From an uncultured Saprospiraceae bacterium (lineage in GTDB: Bacteria; Bacteroidota; Bacteroidia; Chitinophagales; Saprospiraceae): DNA of 13,313 bases. Under the pieces are notes generated by a model. The model saw nothing but the letters and a program-made list of their open reading frames with translations. It was not told the DNA's origin and did not search any database. The position numbers were made by a program, and so were the translations under genes. The stretch spans positions 1 to 13,313 of the forward strand of contig CALDEN010000333.1 of assembly GCA_937942405.1 (NCBI GenBank), given 5' to 3'. Below are positions 1 through 6,642 of the stretch, one piece after another (position 1 is the stretch's first letter; each line of letters begins with the position of its first letter).

Positions 1-1
1 A

Positions 2-409
2 TTATTTATCAGTAGTAAATGTGAAAATTGCCATAAAATCGATCAAGTAAACTCAGTAGAATTTGCAAGCAATGGTTTAGATCTCAATCCTACAGATAGG
101 GGGCTTGGAGCTATTTCAAATTCAGGAAGTGATAATGGAAAGTTCAAAACGCCTAAGCTCAGAAATATCGAAGTTACAGGTCCTTATATGCATGATGGAC
201 GATTTGAAACTTTAGAAGAAGTAGTAGATTTCTATAGTACGGGTATTCAGAACAGTCCTAATCTGCATGAGGATTTAAAAAGTGGTTCTCAAGCAAGAAA
301 ATTCAACTATACGGCTACAGAAAAGGCTGATTTAATCAGTTTCTTGAAGACTTTAACAGATGAGACATTATTGACAGATGAGAGATGGTCTAGTCCGTAT
401 AGCGAATAA
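2..409 (+). CDS. Dihaem cytochrome c peroxidase / MauG-family protein, C-terminal fragment
   Basis: The reading frame is open at the left edge, so only the last 135 residues are visible. Seen: a c-type haem attachment motif CENCH at visible residues 7-11 (bases 20-34). About 50 residues later comes the segment TPKLRNIEVTGPYMHDGRF (bases 149-205), which is diagnostic of the second haem domain of bacterial cytochrome c peroxidases and MauG-like proteins. In that family the Met of YMHDG (base 188) usually serves as an axial haem ligand. By family knowledge these are periplasmic enzymes that reduce H2O2 or carry out haem-mediated oxidations with electrons from small cytochromes. The signal peptide and first haem domain lie outside the window, so the exact subfamily cannot be decided. 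A strong terminator follows about 40 bases after the stop. The ATG at 188 is internal and is not a start. Confidence 0.9.
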   Translation, partial: LFISSKCENCHKIDQVNSVEFASNGLDLNPTDRGLGAISNSGSDNGKFKTPKLRNIEVTGPYMHDGRFETLEEVVDFYSTGIQNSPNLHEDLKSGSQARKFNYTATEKADLISFLKTLTDETLLTDERWSSPYSE

Positions 410-447
410 ATAATAAACTTTATCCCTCTCAGTAGGTTGTAATATAG

Positions 448-481
448 GTGATGTATGTTCTTAGCATGCATCACTTTTTTT
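448..481 (+). terminator. Rho-independent terminator after the MauG-like gene
   Basis: GTGATGTATG (448-457) pairs over ten positions, with one G-U pair, with CATGCATCAC (465-474). The loop has seven bases and a run of seven T follows directly (475-481). It separates the peroxidase-like gene from the desaturase. Confidence 0.88.
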
Positions 482-550
482 ATACTCTTTGTTTAAAGTA
501 ATTTTAAGATATTAGCTTATAATTGTAAGTAGTTTTTAAGTCCACCAGAT

Positions 551-1594
551 ATGAATGTTAAAGATGTGCCACAAATAGATTTAGAGATCAAAGAATCTCT
601 AAAAAACTGGAGAGAAATAATCGCTAAGTATCAAAAACCAGACAGCCGTAAAGCAGTTATTCAAGTTTTAAATTCATTCTTACCATATATCGCTCTATGG
701 GCATTAATGTATTACAGTCTGAACTGGTCTATATTTATAACCATAGGATTGGGTATTATAAATGCATTTTTTCTAGTTAGGATATTTATCATTCAGCACG
801 ATTGTGGTCATCAGTCATTTTTTAAATCCAGAAAGCTTAATAATTTTGTAGGTAAGGTATGCAGTGTTTTCAGCTTCATGCCATACAGCTACTGGGCTAA
901 ATCACACAATTACCACCATGGACACTCTGGTATGCTAGAAGTCCGTGACATCGGAGATATACCTATGTTGACGGTTGAGGAATATAAAGAACGTAATTGG
1001 TGGGGAAGATTGCGATATCGGATATGGAGATTTCCATTAGTGACATTTGTGATCGCTCCGGTGTACTACTTTATCGTATCTACTCGATATCCTACCTTCA
1101 AATTTAACAACTGGAAAAAGACCACCATAATGCAGATCAAAGATAATATCTGGATCGCATTGGGGTATATCGTATTGGGCTTTGCATTGGGTTGGGCTAA
1201 GTTTTTAATCGTGCAGTTGATGCTTGTATTTTTCTTTGGAATTATCTCCTTCTGGTTCTTCTATGTACAGCATCAGCATGAGATGGCGTATAAAGAATGG
1301 AAAGACAATTGGGATTTTCTATTATCGGCTATAAAGGGAGCGTCGTACTATAAACTACCAAAAATGTGGCAATGGTTGACTGGGAACATCGGGATACATC
1401 ACATTCACCACCTGAGTAGTTTGATACCTAACTATAACTTAGAGAAGTGTATGGTGGAGAATAAGATATTGTCTAAATATGTGACTACGATAGGATTCTG
1501 GGATAGTCTAAAGACGATAAACAATAAACTCTGGGACGAAAACCAAAAGAAAATGATTTCCTTCTCAGAGTTTAATCGCATCGAGCAACTTTAA
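551..1594 (+). CDS. Membrane fatty acid desaturase (DesA/delta-12-like family)
   Basis: A 347-residue integral membrane protein with the three histidine boxes of the membrane fatty acid desaturase family: HDCGH (83-87), HNYHH (119-123) and HHIHH (283-287). The first two lie after a hydrophobic hairpin (about 40-80) and the third follows two more hydrophobic stretches (about 163-178 and 200-238). The boxes bind a di-iron centre that uses O2 and reducing power to put double bonds into acyl chains, typically for cold adaptation of membrane fluidity. The HHIHHLSSLIPNYNL segment resembles bacterial delta-12/omega-3-type enzymes, but regiospecificity cannot be read from sequence. The gene stands alone between an upstream terminator and the convergent ndk gene. 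The start has an A/T-rich leader without Shine-Dalgarno sequence. TATAATTG at 518-525 could be a promoter -7/-10 element, but no well-spaced upstream element is visible. Confidence 0.9.
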   Translation: MNVKDVPQIDLEIKESLKNWREIIAKYQKPDSRKAVIQVLNSFLPYIALWALMYYSLNWSIFITIGLGIINAFFLVRIFIIQHDCGHQSFFKSRKLNNFVGKVCSVFSFMPYSYWAKSHNYHHGHSGMLEVRDIGDIPMLTVEEYKERNWWGRLRYRIWRFPLVTFVIAPVYYFIVSTRYPTFKFNNWKKTTIMQIKDNIWIALGYIVLGFALGWAKFLIVQLMLVFFFGIISFWFFYVQHQHEMAYKEWKDNWDFLLSAIKGASYYKLPKMWQWLTGNIGIHHIHHLSSLIPNYNLEKCMVENKILSKYVTTIGFWDSLKTINNKLWDENQKKMISFSEFNRIEQL

Positions 1595-1618
1595 TAGCTG
1601 CTTAAAATTATAAGGTAA

Positions 1619-2041
1619 TTACGCAAACATTTCAGTTGCTGCAAAGTGGAAGTTAGATTCGATATGAGCATTCTCATCTGAATCAGATCCATGTACTGCA
1701 TTTTCTCCTATGCTCGTGGCAAATTTTGCACGAATAGTGCCCTCAGCTGCATCAGCAGGATTAGTAGCACCGATGAGTTCTCTGAAGTCCGCTATTGCAT
1801 TGTCTTTTTCAAGTACAGCAGCTACGATCGGTCCAGAGGACATAAAATCTACGAGCTCGCCGTAAAAAGGTCTTTCTTTATGCACTGCATAAAACTCACC
1901 TGCTTTCTCTGCAGATAATTTAGTGTATTTCATTGCGATGATCTTAAATCCTGCAGCTTGGATCTGTGCGAGTATTGCTCCTGCATGTCCATTTCTGATC
2001 GCCCCTGGCTTGATCATCGTTAAAGTTCTGTTAGTCGCCAT
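1619..2041 (-). CDS. ndk: Nucleoside diphosphate kinase
   Basis: This 140-residue protein has the normal length and full pattern of bacterial Ndk, which moves the gamma-phosphate between nucleoside tri- and diphosphates through a phosphohistidine and so balances NTP and dNTP pools in the cytoplasm. Seen: the N-terminal strand with conserved Lys11 (MIKPGA), the [18 protein letters not shown] segment (54-71), the [14 protein letters not shown] loop (91-104), and NAVHGSDS with catalytic His117. One oddity is Gly13 in KPGA, where most homologues carry Asp or Asn. The other active-site positions look intact, so activity is expected. The start is ATG with an A-rich, SD-free leader. The gene is divergent from the NrnA-like gene and convergent with the desaturase. 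Confidence 0.97.
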   Translation of the reverse strand: MATNRTLTMIKPGAIRNGHAGAILAQIQAAGFKIIAMKYTKLSAEKAGEFYAVHKERPFYGELVDFMSSGPIVAAVLEKDNAIADFRELIGATNPADAAEGTIRAKFATSIGENAVHGSDSDENAHIESNFHFAATEMFA

Positions 2042-2077
2042 TTATTCTTTTGTTTATGTATGTTTTTAAAAATGCTG

Positions 2078-2085
2078 CAAAAGTA
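2078..2085 (-). promoter_or_regulatory. Candidate -7 promoter element for ndk
   Basis: On the minus strand this reads TACTTTTG, an exact fit to the Bacteroidota housekeeping -7 consensus TAnnTTTG. It lies 37 bases upstream of the ndk ATG, giving a leader of roughly 30 bases. No clear TTG -33 element is visible at the usual spacing, so the call is tentative. Confidence 0.45.
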
Positions 2086-2153
2086 CACTTAAAGAAATAT
2101 TATTGCTTGCCGTTATATGTGATTTTGCAATTATTTTAACGAATTTTGTGCAC

Positions 2154-3161
2154 TTGAATACACAACACTCAGAAATAAAAGGAATTTTATCCTTTCCCAG
2201 GAATATCGTAATCCTGACACATCGTAATCCTGATGGAGATGCACTTGGCTCTAGTTTAGCTTTAATGAGATATCTGGAAAAGGGAAATCACACAGTCAAA
2301 GTAATTTTGCCTAGTGAATATCCCAATACATTTAGCTTCATGCCCGGTATCGAGAAATGCCTCGTCTATGACTTAAAGAGAGATGCATCTATGGAAGCCA
2401 TTAAAAAAGCAGAAGTTATTTTCTGTTTGGATTTTAATGGACTCGATCGCATCGATAAGATGGGCCTAGAAGTATCAGAAAGTAAAGCAAAGAAAATTCT
2501 CATCGATCATCATTTAGATCCTGAGCCATTTGCCGATTATATATTTTCAGAAACCACAGCGAGTTCTACCTGTGAGATGGTCTATCAGTTTATCGTGGAT
2601 CTAGAGGATAAGGCCAAGATAGATCGAGATATGGGAGAGTGTCTGATGACTGGTATCATTACTGATACGGGATCATTTAAATACAGTACGAATCCGAGAT
2701 GCTATGCTGTAGCGGCAGCATTGAAGGAGCTGGGTGTAGATGATTATACACTTAACGATCGGATCTACAATACCTATAGTGAGAAACAACTGAGGCTTTT
2801 GGGACATTGTATGGCCAACAGACTAGAAGTGATACCTGAGTATTCTACAGGTATCATCGCTTTGACTAAAGAAGACTATCATAAATTCCAGATAGGGAGA
2901 GGAGATACAGAAGGTGTGGTAAATTATATACTCATGATGGATGGCATTAAAGTCGCAGCATTTCTAAGAGAGCAGCCGACAATAATAAAAATGTCTTTTA
3001 GATCCAAAGGAGATATTTCTGTAGCGGATATGGCCAGAAATCACTTCAATGGTGGAGGGCATAAAAATGCAGCTGGAGGAGCGGCTTACGCCAAATTAGA
3101 AGACATCGTAAACAGATTTAAAAAAGAATTACCTAAATACGTAGATAAAATCGAATTATAA
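2154..3161 (+). CDS. DHH/DHHA1 phosphoesterase, NrnA-like (nanoRNase / pAp phosphatase)
   Basis: This is a 335-residue protein of the DHH superfamily. Seen, numbered from the TTG at 2154: motif I THRNPDGDALGSS (22-34), Asp93 in CLDFNGLD, the DHH signature at 118-120 (LIDHHLDPE), GIITDTGSF (167-175), and the DHHA1 substrate-binding loop GGGHKNAAGG (300-309). These are the Mn-binding and RNA/pAp-binding motifs of NrnA, which degrades 2-5-nt RNA and dephosphorylates 3'-phosphoadenosine 5'-phosphate. Choice between these activities is inferred. No ATG occurs in frame before motif I, so the start must be non-ATG. TTG 2154 gives MNTQHSEI..., a natural N-terminus for the family, while GTG 2148 or TTG 2103 are alternatives. 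The stop overlaps the next ATG (TAATG), implying translational coupling to the FKBP gene. Confidence 0.9.
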   Translation: MNTQHSEIKGILSFPRNIVILTHRNPDGDALGSSLALMRYLEKGNHTVKVILPSEYPNTFSFMPGIEKCLVYDLKRDASMEAIKKAEVIFCLDFNGLDRIDKMGLEVSESKAKKILIDHHLDPEPFADYIFSETTASSTCEMVYQFIVDLEDKAKIDRDMGECLMTGIITDTGSFKYSTNPRCYAVAAALKELGVDDYTLNDRIYNTYSEKQLRLLGHCMANRLEVIPEYSTGIIALTKEDYHKFQIGRGDTEGVVNYILMMDGIKVAAFLREQPTIIKMSFRSKGDISVADMARNHFNGGGHKNAAGGAAYAKLEDIVNRFKKELPKYVDKIEL

Positions 3162-4030
3162 TGACTAATAAATATGCTTACTTAGTAGCAATATCATTGC
3201 TGATCATGGTTTTTGTTCAGTGTAAAACTGAATCTGGAACGCTCACAACACCTTCTGGCTATGATTATGAAATACTGCATTCAGGAAATGGAGATAAGCC
3301 AGTAAAAGGAGACTTTGTATACTTTGAAATGGACATCATGGATGCTGAGGGAAACATCGTAAACTCTATGAGAAACTTAGCACAGACGCCTTCTGTGCAG
3401 ATTCCTGAAGAGAGAGATCCCAATGGTCAAAATGCATTACTTGATATGCTGGCGATGAGTTCTACTGGAGATACCTTAAAACTGATCGTGCCTATAGATT
3501 CTATGCCAGGTGCCAAGATGCAGTTTCCAAACTCTACGCACTTTGAGTACTTAGTAAATGTGGTAGAAGTAGTAGATAAAAATACATACACAGAAAGACT
3601 AGCTGCAGAACAAGAAACTGCACAAGCAGTAACAGCATCAGCGGCCAATACATTGATCGCTACGATGTCAGATTATAAGTCTAAAAAATTAGAAAACCTC
3701 GTTAAACTTCCTTCAGGATTAGAATACGTAATTCATGAAGAAGGTGCCGGAGATGTAGTACCTGTTGGTGAAAAAATCACAGCAAACTATTACGGAGTGC
3801 TTAAGTCTGATGGTTCTAGATTTGATGATTCATTTAGTAAAGGAAGACCCTTCTCATTTACATTGGGAAGAGGAGAAGTAATAAAAGGATGGGATGAAGG
3901 CATGGGTCTACTTAAGAAAGGATCTAAAGCGACTTTATTCATTCCTTATGCAATGGCTTACGGAGAGGCTGGAAGACCAGGGATTCCTGCAAAGTCTGAC
4001 CTCGTATTTTACGTAGAGATCGCAGAGTAA
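3161..4030 (+). CDS. FKBP-type peptidyl-prolyl isomerase lipoprotein with two FKBP-like domains
   Basis: A 289-residue lipoprotein. The signal peptide is hydrophobic (about 7-19) and ends in lipobox FVQC with Cys21. Residues about 28-137 look like a degenerate FKBP fold (KGDFVYFEMDIMDAEGNIV... GDTLKLIVPIDSM). A charged, Ala-rich helical linker follows (about 143-180), then a canonical FKBP domain (183-289) with YYGVLKSDGSRFDDSF, VIKGWDEGM (240-248) and FIPYAMAYGEAG. FKBPs isomerise Xaa-Pro bonds, so an envelope-located protein-folding role is expected. The architecture recalls dimeric Mip/FkpA-type proteins except that the N-terminal part is itself FKBP-like. Relation to the gliding/T9SS isomerase lipoprotein GldI is possible, because this window encodes a T9SS cargo, but sequence resemblance to GldI is not obvious. 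It starts within the stop codon of the upstream gene and lies 29 bases before prfB, so it is probably co-transcribed with both. Confidence 0.92.
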   Translation: MTNKYAYLVAISLLIMVFVQCKTESGTLTTPSGYDYEILHSGNGDKPVKGDFVYFEMDIMDAEGNIVNSMRNLAQTPSVQIPEERDPNGQNALLDMLAMSSTGDTLKLIVPIDSMPGAKMQFPNSTHFEYLVNVVEVVDKNTYTERLAAEQETAQAVTASAANTLIATMSDYKSKKLENLVKLPSGLEYVIHEEGAGDVVPVGEKITANYYGVLKSDGSRFDDSFSKGRPFSFTLGRGEVIKGWDEGMGLLKKGSKATLFIPYAMAYGEAGRPGIPAKSDLVFYVEIAE

Positions 4031-4050
4031 GATTTTTTTTCAAAATTAAA

Positions 4051-4056
4051 AGGGGG
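4051..4056 (+). promoter_or_regulatory. SD-like AGGGGG directly before the prfB start
   Basis: AGGGGG sits three bases before the prfB ATG, closer than the usual 5-9 base spacing. Other starts in this window (desaturase, ndk, PKD protein, both M16 genes) have A/T-rich leaders with no such purine run. The same hexamer recurs three bases before the slippery codon at 4117. Whether it acts in initiation is unknown. Confidence 0.3.
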
Positions 4057-4059
4057 CAA

Positions 4060-5140
4060 ATGACCGCAGATCAGTTCAAAGAATTGCAGTCTCGTTTGAC
4101 AGTGGTTAGGGGGTATCTTTGACGTCGATAACAGACTACAACAAATAGAAGAAAAAGAGGATCTATCCATGGATCCTAACTTATGGGATAATCCCAAAAA
4201 GGCAGAAGCATTACTCAGAGATCTTAAATTACATAAGACTTGGGTTGCTAAGTACAATGTCATCAAAGAAAAAATTGATGAGATAGAAGTCTTAGAAGAG
4301 TTCCGTCAGATGGGTGAGGGTACAGAAGAAGATGTAAATGCTAAATACAATCTAGCACTCGAGCACATTGAAGACATCGAGTTCAGATCGACACTCAATC
4401 AACCAGAAGATGAACTCGCTTGTACCTTAGAAATCAATGCCGGTGCAGGTGGTACAGAAGCCTGCGATTGGGCAGAGATGCTTTATCGCATGTACATTAT
4501 GTATGGAGAGAAAGCAGGCTATAAAGTACGTGAGCTCAATCGAGTAAACGGAGATGTAGCTGGGGTGAAAAAAGTGGAGATCGAATTTGAAGGAGATTAT
4601 GCTTATGGAATGCTCAAAGCTGAAAACGGAGTCCATCGACTAGTACGTATCAGTCCATTTAATGCTCAAGGCAAAAGAATGACTTCATTTGCATCCGTAT
4701 TTGTGCATCCCTCCGTAGATGATCGTATAGAGATCGAGGTGAATCCTGCAGACCTCGACTGGGATACTTTCCGAGCCAGTGGAGCTGGGGGACAACATGT
4801 CAATAAAACAGAATCTGCCGTCCGTGTACGTCACTTACCATCTGGCATAGTCGTAGAGTGCCAAGAGGAACGATCACAGCACCTCAATCGAGAGAAGGCC
4901 ATACAGATGCTAAAGTCTCGTTTATACCAGAAAGAACTAGAACGTCAGTATGCCGAACGAGATAAAGTAGAAGCAGGAAAGATGAAAAACGAATGGGGCT
5001 CTCAGATCAGATCCTATGTTCTCGATGACCGTAGAGTTAAAGATCACAGAACTAAATTTGAAAATCGTAATACAGATGCAGTACTAGCAGGCGATATAGA
5101 GGGCTTTTTAAAAGCCTTCCTTATGTGGGACGGGAAGTAG
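4060..5140 (+). CDS. prfB: Peptide chain release factor 2, expressed by +1 programmed frameshifting
   Basis: RF2 recognises UGA and UAA and triggers peptide release. Translation begins at ATG 4060 and reads 20 codons (MTADQFKELQ... VRGYL) to an in-frame TGA at 4120-4122. After a +1 shift at CTT-T it resumes with GAC at 4121 and runs to TAG at 5140, giving 359 residues, close to the 365 of the E. coli protein. Seen in the joined product: the AGAGGTEACDWAEML region (127-141), the codon-recognition tripeptide SPF (198-200), which marks RF2 rather than RF1, and the peptidyl-hydrolysis motif GGQ (243-245). The internal ATG at 4169 is not the start, because the conserved N-terminal helix lies upstream in the two frames. 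The internal UGA makes production self-limiting: low RF2 favours frameshifting. It is the last gene of the cluster with the NrnA-like and FKBP genes. Confidence 0.97.
4108..4123 (+). other. RF2 +1 programmed frameshift site
   Basis: AGGGGGTATCTTTGAC is the textbook RF2 recoding element: an SD-like AGGGGG, a three-base spacer, the slippery CTT codon (4117-4119), then TGA (4120-4122) followed by C. In the known mechanism, base-pairing of the purine run with the 16S rRNA 3' end and the slow UGA-C stop push the ribosome +1, so GAC (Asp21) is read. The site exactly joins the two frames needed for an intact RF2. Confidence 0.97.
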
Positions 5141-5176
5141 AAAGCAAGAAATAGAAAGAATGTGTACTTTCTGAGA

Positions 5177-5635
5177 CTAGTACGTAACTTTCTTTAGGAT
5201 ATCTAGATTGGTATCAAAGTCGACCTCATCTAAACTGATTTCTTCACCTCTTTTAGAAAAAGCAATCTTTACCGTCATGGCCATACGTCTACGCTTATCT
5301 AGCCATCTATAGCTCTTGGTAAATTTATTGCCATCTTGCTTCATCTCATTGTCATCTCTGATCCAGTCCCCTTTACGCATAGCTTCAGCGTATAGATCTA
5401 CGGTTCTTTTGAGCTCGGCTTTATTGACTTGCTTGTCTGCAGAAAACTGATCGGCCAGTATATTTCCTCTATATGAACTGATGGATAATAATACCATTTC
5501 TGAAAAATTCTCAGGAGTCTTCACTCCATCAAAGTTTAAATCCTTTGGTTGATTACCAGCTTGAGTAGTAGATCCACCACATGAACTCAACATACCCAAG
5601 ACAAAAAAGAAACACATATACTTAAAAAAGCCCAT
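5177..5635 (-). CDS. Small lipoprotein of unknown function
   Basis: I do not recognise this 152-residue protein. Seen: a hydrophobic signal sequence (about 2-16) ending in lipobox LSSC with Cys19, a short Gly/Ser/Thr/Gln-rich spacer, then a mature domain of about 120 residues rich in Lys, Arg, Asp and Glu. The C-terminal half (about 95-145) could form beta strands (KSYRWLDKRRRMAMTVKIAF). It probably sits in the periplasm or outer-membrane inner face. Start choice: the frame is open upstream to a TTG at 5656, but the ATG at 5635 places the signal peptide at the N-terminus and leaves room for the promoter-like CATCTTTG at 5654-5661. It converges with prfB, separated by 36 bases, and diverges from the PKD lipoprotein gene. 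Confidence 0.8.
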   Translation of the reverse strand: MGFFKYMCFFFVLGMLSSCGGSTTQAGNQPKDLNFDGVKTPENFSEMVLLSISSYRGNILADQFSADKQVNKAELKRTVDLYAEAMRKGDWIRDDNEMKQDGNKFTKSYRWLDKRRRMAMTVKIAFSKRGEEISLDEVDFDTNLDILKKVTY

Positions 5636-5653
5636 ATCTAAATTTTCGAGCCG

Positions 5654-5661
5654 CAAAGATG
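5654..5661 (-). promoter_or_regulatory. Candidate -7 promoter element for the small lipoprotein gene
   Basis: The minus strand reads CATCTTTG followed by C, one mismatch from the Bacteroidota TAnnTTTG consensus. It lies 18 bases upstream of the ATG at 5635, giving a short leader of about a dozen bases. No TTG -33 box is evident. Confidence 0.35.
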
Positions 5662-5894
5662 CTGTTTTTATTGGATAGATGTATGATTGCTGAGGAGTTT
5701 CCTTTTAAAATGAATTCGAGTGTATACTTAGCATCAGGAAAAGCTGAATTATCAGACATATGATGAAGTATTAAATTGAATAAACTAGGCCGCTCCACTT
5801 GTAAGAACTTGTCAAATTTCATGTACTTGCTTTATATCTTTAAATATGTTCCGTATTTTAGTGATCTATCTACTTAATCAAATATAAATTACCA

Positions 5895-6278
5895 ATGAAG
5901 AATTTATTGATGTTGTTTATTCTGCTTTCGATAGCTGTTTTTACCTCTTGCGATAGAGAAGGATTGGAAGAGCAAAATACGCTAACGCATCAAGATGATC
6001 ATCTAGCTAAAGTCGATTTTACGGTAGATAATAAAGATCAAACCCTTCTAGAAAGAGATGCTTTATTGCTCACAAATAATTCTATAAATGCCGTCTCATA
6101 CCATTGGGATTTTGGCAATGGAGATACATCATCAGAGGCTCAGCCAGACTATCAGTACAAAATTCACGGGTACTACACGGTAACATTAACGATTACTGAT
6201 ATTCATGGAAACACAAAAACGACTAGTCAAGAAATTTTAGTACTCTGTCTATTTGGTGGAGAAGTTCACGACCAGTAG
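5895..6278 (+). CDS. PKD-domain lipoprotein
   Basis: A 127-residue exported protein. Seen: signal sequence MKNLLMLFILLSIAVFTSC with lipobox FTSC (Cys19), an acidic spacer (20-38), then a single PKD domain. The domain shows its signature YHWDFGNGDTSSEAQPDYQY (69-88, with WDFGNG at 71-76) and the closing strands YYTVTLTITD (93-102). PKD domains are small immunoglobulin-like beta sandwiches that serve in surface adhesion, polymer binding or as spacers. No catalytic domain is attached, so this looks like a stand-alone surface or periplasmic binding module. The short tail after the domain ends LCLFGGEVHDQ. It starts in an A-rich SD-free context, and TATCTTTA at 5835-5842 resembles a -7 element but lies 53 bases upstream. 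Specific ligand unknown. Confidence 0.85.
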   Translation: MKNLLMLFILLSIAVFTSCDREGLEEQNTLTHQDDHLAKVDFTVDNKDQTLLERDALLLTNNSINAVSYHWDFGNGDTSSEAQPDYQYKIHGYYTVTLTITDIHGNTKTTSQEILVLCLFGGEVHDQ

Positions 6279-6372
6279 ATTTTTAATTTGATAGAAAAGC
6301 TTGGGTGAAATGGACTTCTTTTGATGTAGTACGTAGGTCCTATTAACTTGTCTTTAATCACATTCTTTGAAT

Positions 6373-6642
6373 ATGACCATAACCCTGGAAATCAGTCTGT
6401 ACCCCTTACAGAAAGACTATGAAGCCCTCATCATATCCTTCATCCAAAATTTAAAAAAGCACTCATCTATAGAAGTGGTCACGAATGCCATGAGTACCCA
6501 ATTAAAAGGGGAGTATTCAGAAATCATGGATATATTAAAAACGGAGCTAGAACCGATCTGTAATCAAGACGGAGCGATAAGCACAGTGATCAAAATAGTC
6601 AATAAGCCATTAGCTATAGAGAAGGGGATATTGGAATTTTAA
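6373..6642 (+). CDS. YkoF/MTH1187-like thiamine-binding-family protein
   Basis: An 89-residue cytoplasmic protein without signal peptide. The start MTITLEISLYPLQKDYEALI and the segment VVTNAMSTQLKGEYSEIMDIL (34-54) match the small ferredoxin-like YkoF/MTH1187 family. The N-terminal strand, the conserved Met-Ser-Thr-Gln stretch (42-45) and the terminal strand TVIKIVN are all present. Members bind thiamine or related pyrimidines (YkoF), while many single-domain members have no proven role. No thiamine genes or ECF transporter are nearby, so ligand assignment is inference. ATG 6373 is preferred over TTG 6367 because it begins the first beta strand. The stop overlaps that of the convergent RluA-type gene by four bases (6639-6642). 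Confidence 0.8.
   Translation: MTITLEISLYPLQKDYEALIISFIQNLKKHSSIEVVTNAMSTQLKGEYSEIMDILKTELEPICNQDGAISTVIKIVNKPLAIEKGILEF

Noticed and set aside
5102..5116. GGCTTTT-T-AAAAGCC inverted repeat near the end of prfB, a possible terminator.
   Set aside because: It lies inside conserved coding sequence, has a one-base centre and no T tract after it.
4169..5140. prfB read as a 323-residue gene beginning at the internal ATG 4169.
   Set aside because: It would lose the conserved N-terminal helix, and the upstream frame plus the perfect frameshift element explains the full-length RF2.
5153..5172. AGAAAG...CTTTCT hairpin between prfB and the convergent lipoprotein gene.
   Set aside because: Only six weak pairs and no T run on either strand, so it is not a convincing terminator.
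5622..5822. A 66-codon ATG-started minus-strand frame in the 259-base divergent region between the two lipoprotein genes, overlapping the start of one.
   Set aside because: No recognisable motif or signal peptide. It overlaps the likely promoter and the start of the small lipoprotein gene, so it is probably a chance open frame.
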